This document shows positions 34,483-37,089 of a DNA stretch of 37,089 bases, piece by piece. The DNA is from JANQLU01 sp964434955 (GTDB lineage: Bacteria; Planctomycetota; Planctomycetia; Pirellulales; Pirellulaceae), in NCBI GenBank assembly GCA_964434955.1, contig CAYSXI010000030.1, positions 1 to 37,089 on the forward strand. Direction: 5' to 3'. The translations under genes were made by a program, and so were the position numbers. Numbering within the stretch: position 1 is the stretch's first letter; the number at the start of each line of letters is the position of its first letter. The notes under the pieces were generated by a model, which was not told the origin of the DNA, made no database searches, and worked only from the letters and a program-made list of their open reading frames with translations.

Positions 34483-35967
34483 CTGCTGATCGGCAATGTG
34501 TTTTGCCTTGAGCTTCAGGGCAAGCGTTTGAGCTTGTCGGCTATAGTCAATGGATTCGCCCAGAATTCGGGCAGCCTCCTGGGAAGCGTGAAAGCCCTGC
34601 GAATTTTCACTGCTAATGAAGTCCAATCGCCACATGGATTTCCTTTGCAGCGAAAATACTTCCGCAAGTTGATCCTTGGTGACACCAGCATCCTGTGCGT
34701 CGCGAATCGCATCCAACATTTCGGTCATTGCAACGGCCGCTCGCTCGGTCAGTTTCTTGGTTCGTTCTTGGATGCCTTCGACTCGATAACGCAGATCATT
34801 TTCTGGAACTTTGTGGCAAGTTTGACAAGCATTATTAATCTGCTTGAGCGGGCTCGAAATATTGTGGCTGCTCAGTTTTTGGGCTCCCACGCGTTTGAAA
34901 GGCATATGACAATCCGCGCAACTCACTCCACTTTGGGCGTGAATCCCCTGGCTCCACAATTCAAACTCAGGGTGCTGCACCTTAAAAACCTTCGCACCTG
35001 TTTCTTCGTGAATGTAATCATAAAACTTGGATCCATCCGGAAAGACGAAGGTTTCCCAGAACGCTTCCATCTGTTCTACCTTTAAGCCCTTGCCCCAGGG
35101 GAAAGTCAGCGTCGTCTTGTTCGCGCAATAGTATTCGACATGGCATTGGGCACAAACAAACGTTCTCATTTCCTGGCGCGAAGCGTCCAGATTCGGATCA
35201 TAATCGCGTTTGCGATTTCCCTTTCGCCACTTTTCGATGCTTGGCAGATGTCGTGTCGGCTCGTCGCTTTTTGCGAGGGCGGCGATTCCATTAACAAAAC
35301 CAGGGCGCGTCACCCGAATCTTCATTGACTTGGGATCATGGCAGTCGACGCAACTTACTGGATGCGCGCCACCCCCTTCCGAATGGGCGTGCGTCTTGAG
35401 CAACTCGTCAAACACGTCTTCGTAGTTCTTTGTACTTACCGCCTCAAAGCCTTTCATCACGGCCGGCCAATTAAATTCCTTGGCCAGCGTTTCCGGGTCC
35501 GCATCTTTGTTCATCAATTCGAGACCGATACGGCGATAGGTGGGAACGATCGAAGCATGGCAATGCAAACAGGCTCCGCTTTGCTGCCGCTCAGTCACCC
35601 TCTTCGTGACACCTTGATCGTAAAGCATAAAGGCATGGCCACGTGCCTCTCGGTAGTCCAAACTGAATGCGTATCCGGCATACAAACGACGAAGCCAAGG
35701 ATACTCCTCAAGCTTGCTATCGGGCAACGCAGACGAGCCTCCATAGTATTTATCCCCGGCGGTCTCCAAATAGCCATCGTATTGGTGTGGCCAGTTCACG
35801 CCCCACGGTTTTGGGTCGGTCGTCATCTCGTCAACCGGCTGGAGGATGACCAACGAGGCCTGCGCCTCCTGTTTTCGATCTTGAATGTTGAAGGCCAGCA
35901 TCGCGATCAGGTAACAGGCAACGCCGGAAACGATAGCGATGATGACATAGAGGGAATTCCGTTTCAT
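34477..35967 (-). CDS. nrfA: Ammonia-forming cytochrome c nitrite reductase, catalytic subunit
   Basis: The product is 496 residues, about the usual NrfA length, with an N-terminal membrane or signal helix (about 5-27). There are five c-type haem motifs: CLHCH 133-137, CVDCH 206-210, CAQCH 272-276, CADCH 350-354 and CQTCH 381-385. NrfA hallmarks are present: KVQHPE from 329 (the KxQH motif), CAQCHVEYY, GIHAQSG with the distal-type histidine H343, and ARGH with R109. The enzyme reduces nitrite to ammonium with six electrons in the periplasm. Its first haem motif is CxxCH instead of the more usual CxxCK. It follows nrfH on the same strand after 43 bp, with AAGGG ahead of the ATG. Confidence 0.95.
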   Translation of the reverse strand: MKRNSLYVIIAIVSGVACYLIAMLAFNIQDRKQEAQASLVILQPVDEMTTDPKPWGVNWPHQYDGYLETAGDKYYGGSSALPDSKLEEYPWLRRLYAGYAFSLDYREARGHAFMLYDQGVTKRVTERQQSGACLHCHASIVPTYRRIGLELMNKDADPETLAKEFNWPAVMKGFEAVSTKNYEDVFDELLKTHAHSEGGGAHPVSCVDCHDPKSMKIRVTRPGFVNGIAALAKSDEPTRHLPSIEKWRKGNRKRDYDPNLDASRQEMRTFVCAQCHVEYYCANKTTLTFPWGKGLKVEQMEAFWETFVFPDGSKFYDYIHEETGAKVFKVQHPEFELWSQGIHAQSGVSCADCHMPFKRVGAQKLSSHNISSPLKQINNACQTCHKVPENDLRYRVEGIQERTKKLTERAAVAMTEMLDAIRDAQDAGVTKDQLAEVFSLQRKSMWRLDFISSENSQGFHASQEAARILGESIDYSRQAQTLALKLKAKHIADQQK

Positions 35968-36010
35968 GCTGAGATTGCCCTTTGGAAATTACCGTTGCAA
36001 CATCCGCCGG

Positions 36011-36520
36011 TCACCGAGGATGACCGACGTTTCCGTGACAACGAATACAACTGAGTGGTTCCGAATTTTCTCCGGCAACACCCAGATCAATTGCATGAGT
36101 AAAACTCGAATGACAGTATCGACAATTGTCTTCAACGACGTTTCGATTGTATTGTTTGATCATGATGGGCTCATGAAAATCCTGGGTGGTGAAAGCCAGC
36201 GAGTGGAATAATCCATTGCGCCCTTTGCAGTACCATTTTCCGACAAAATCATGAGGCGCGTGACAGTCATTGCATTTGGCAACGTTGTGATGAGTGGACT
36301 TGGCCCATGCATCCAAGTGGTCTTGCATCACATGGCAGTTGGCACAGGTTTCACTGTCCGACGAGAGGTAGGACGTGCCTTTGCCATAGTGAAAAGTAAA
36401 GGCACCACCTCCGACCGCCGACCCCAACAATATCCAGGCCAAGAAAGGAAGCACGACTCGCCCGACTTTTTTCCATGTCGGGACCGTCACCGTTGTTTCT
36501 TCCGTGGATAACGAGTTCAT
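36011..36520 (-). CDS. nrfH: Cytochrome c nitrite reductase small subunit, quinol dehydrogenase
   Basis: The product is 169 residues, typical of NrfH. One transmembrane helix (about 22-42) precedes four haem motifs: CANCH 59-63, CNDCH 83-87, CRYCH 133-137 and CIRCH 158-162. The first is followed by M65 in CANCHVM, the distinctive axial methionine arrangement of NrfH. The HAPHDFVGKWYCKGRNGLFH segment matches the conserved block near the menaquinol site. It oxidises menaquinol and passes electrons to NrfA, so the pair supports nitrite respiration to ammonium. Order nrfH-nrfA with a shared terminator indicates a two-gene operon. The ribosome binding site at 36520 is weak, but no better start is seen. 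Confidence 0.94.
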   Translation of the reverse strand: MNSLSTEETTVTVPTWKKVGRVVLPFLAWILLGSAVGGGAFTFHYGKGTSYLSSDSETCANCHVMQDHLDAWAKSTHHNVAKCNDCHAPHDFVGKWYCKGRNGLFHSLAFTTQDFHEPIMIKQYNRNVVEDNCRYCHSSFTHAIDLGVAGENSEPLSCIRCHGNVGHPR

Positions 36521-36957
36521 CCGATCAAGAGATCCGAATTCGTGCTTTTGTTTACGTTCTGAATGGCGCTGAGCATGACCCGCGAACAGTCAAGCAATTT
36601 ACCACGCAAAAACGACGGCTTGGAGATGGTTAATTGTGCTTTGGATGATTCGTTCGCAGGAACCCAAAGGGCATCGACGGTTATGCGCAAGCAGAATCGA
36701 AACGAACCCAAGCAGAGAAAGGGGTCGAACGCTAACCCGCAACCCTCAAAAAAGCAACGACAACAACCTATCGTTACGTCGAGGAGTCCGCCGAAGAAAT
36801 CGGCAAGAATTGGCGAGCCTTAACGCGAGCCGCCAATATCACTTGAAGCGCTGGAAGAAATGGAGCGGAGGATGCCGCCAGTCGCGAGGCAACAACCGTC
36901 AAAACCAGCTTTTGATACGGTATATTCCAGTCCGGAGGTCTTCGAACTGGTAGCCAT
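36521..36957. other. Intergenic region upstream of nrfH
   Basis: This 437-base stretch should hold the nrfHA promoter. Two overlapping plus-strand frames (36563-36823 and 36636-36953) are rich in Arg, Lys, Ser and Pro and have no binding site or family, so they are not called. No clear operator (for example an FNR-type box) was found by eye. Confidence 0.4.
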
Positions 36958-37089
36958 ATGATTCAATATCGTTTGCGTAAAATTTTTCGACCAACCTCTG
37001 TCGACTTGAGGTATAGAAGTTCGAGTAGTGGCGGTGACGCTTTTTGTTTTTCTTTTCGTGGTCAGCGAACGCCTGATCGATATTCAGTC
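36958..37089 (+). CDS. Possible start of an unidentified gene (cut by window end)
   Basis: An ATG at 36958 opens a frame that stays open to the window edge, about 44 codons, beginning MIQYRLRKIF. A GGAGG at 36934-36938 lies about 20 bases before it, too far for a standard binding site. No family can be judged from this length. Confidence 0.3.
   Translation, partial: MIQYRLRKIFRPTSVDLRYRSSSSGGDAFCFSFRGQRTPDRYSV

Noticed and set aside
36563..36953. Two overlapping plus-strand open frames upstream of nrfH
   Set aside because: Composition is dominated by Arg, Lys, Ser, Pro and Gln, with no ribosome binding site, no family signature, and mutual overlap. More likely the nrfHA upstream region.
1..37089. 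A mobile element, defence island or CRISPR array
   Set aside because: No integrase, transposase, terminal repeats, attachment-site duplication, nuclease or repeat-spacer pattern was seen on either strand.

Overview
The window looks like chromosomal DNA from a planctomycete, probably of the Pirellulaceae group. This is inferred from gene content, not from a marker gene. The supporting signs are an ECF sigma factor translationally coupled to a membrane-anchored Ser/Thr kinase, a PEP-CTERM protein, secreted PPC, FAS1, VWA and Asp-box proteins, a DUF5690 transporter, a TMTC-like TPR membrane protein, and many loosely packed genes with Sec signals. I see no rRNA, tRNA, CRISPR array, IS element, integrase or phage gene, and base composition looks even throughout.

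Layout. (1) 1-5756: the tail of an unidentified gene, a large membrane-anchored protein with a long low-complexity linker, a papain-like (C1) peptidase without a signal peptide, and an unrecognised gene. (2) 5884-11310: two regulatory operons back to back. The minus-strand operon encodes an ECF sigma factor, a single-pass anti-sigma-like protein and a secreted PDZ protein. The plus-strand operon encodes an ECF-type sigma factor, a Ser/Thr kinase with an N-terminal zinc-finger-like motif, and a secreted coiled-coil protein. (3) 11491-16195: an unknown minus-strand gene, then a Tat-exported metallophosphoesterase, a DUF5690 MFS-type transporter and an HpnZ-like zinc alcohol dehydrogenase. The last two overlap by 4 bp and suggest phosphonate or related organophosphorus metabolism. 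(4) 16274-25122: a TMTC-like membrane protein with TPRs, then mostly exported proteins (TIGR03067-like/DUF6265, PPC repeats, PEP-CTERM, two FAS1 domains, VWA). (5) 25285-32594: DUF1697, a type II NADH dehydrogenase, a NodB-like deacetylase, a small multi-pass membrane protein, and a 1059-residue Asp-box propeller protein. (6) 32994-36520: a secreted S41 peptidase converging on an nrfHA operon for respiratory ammonification of nitrite.

Working picture: a heterotrophic aquatic bacterium with heavy investment in the cell envelope, two adjacent surface-sensing transcription modules, a menaquinone-linked branch (Ndh-2 plus NrfHA), and a possible phosphonate-scavenging pair. No single locus is clearly a new defence or mobile system. 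The most distinctive items are the mirrored sigma modules, the NrfA whose first haem motif is CxxCH instead of CxxCK, and a hairpin that holds the stop codons of two converging genes.
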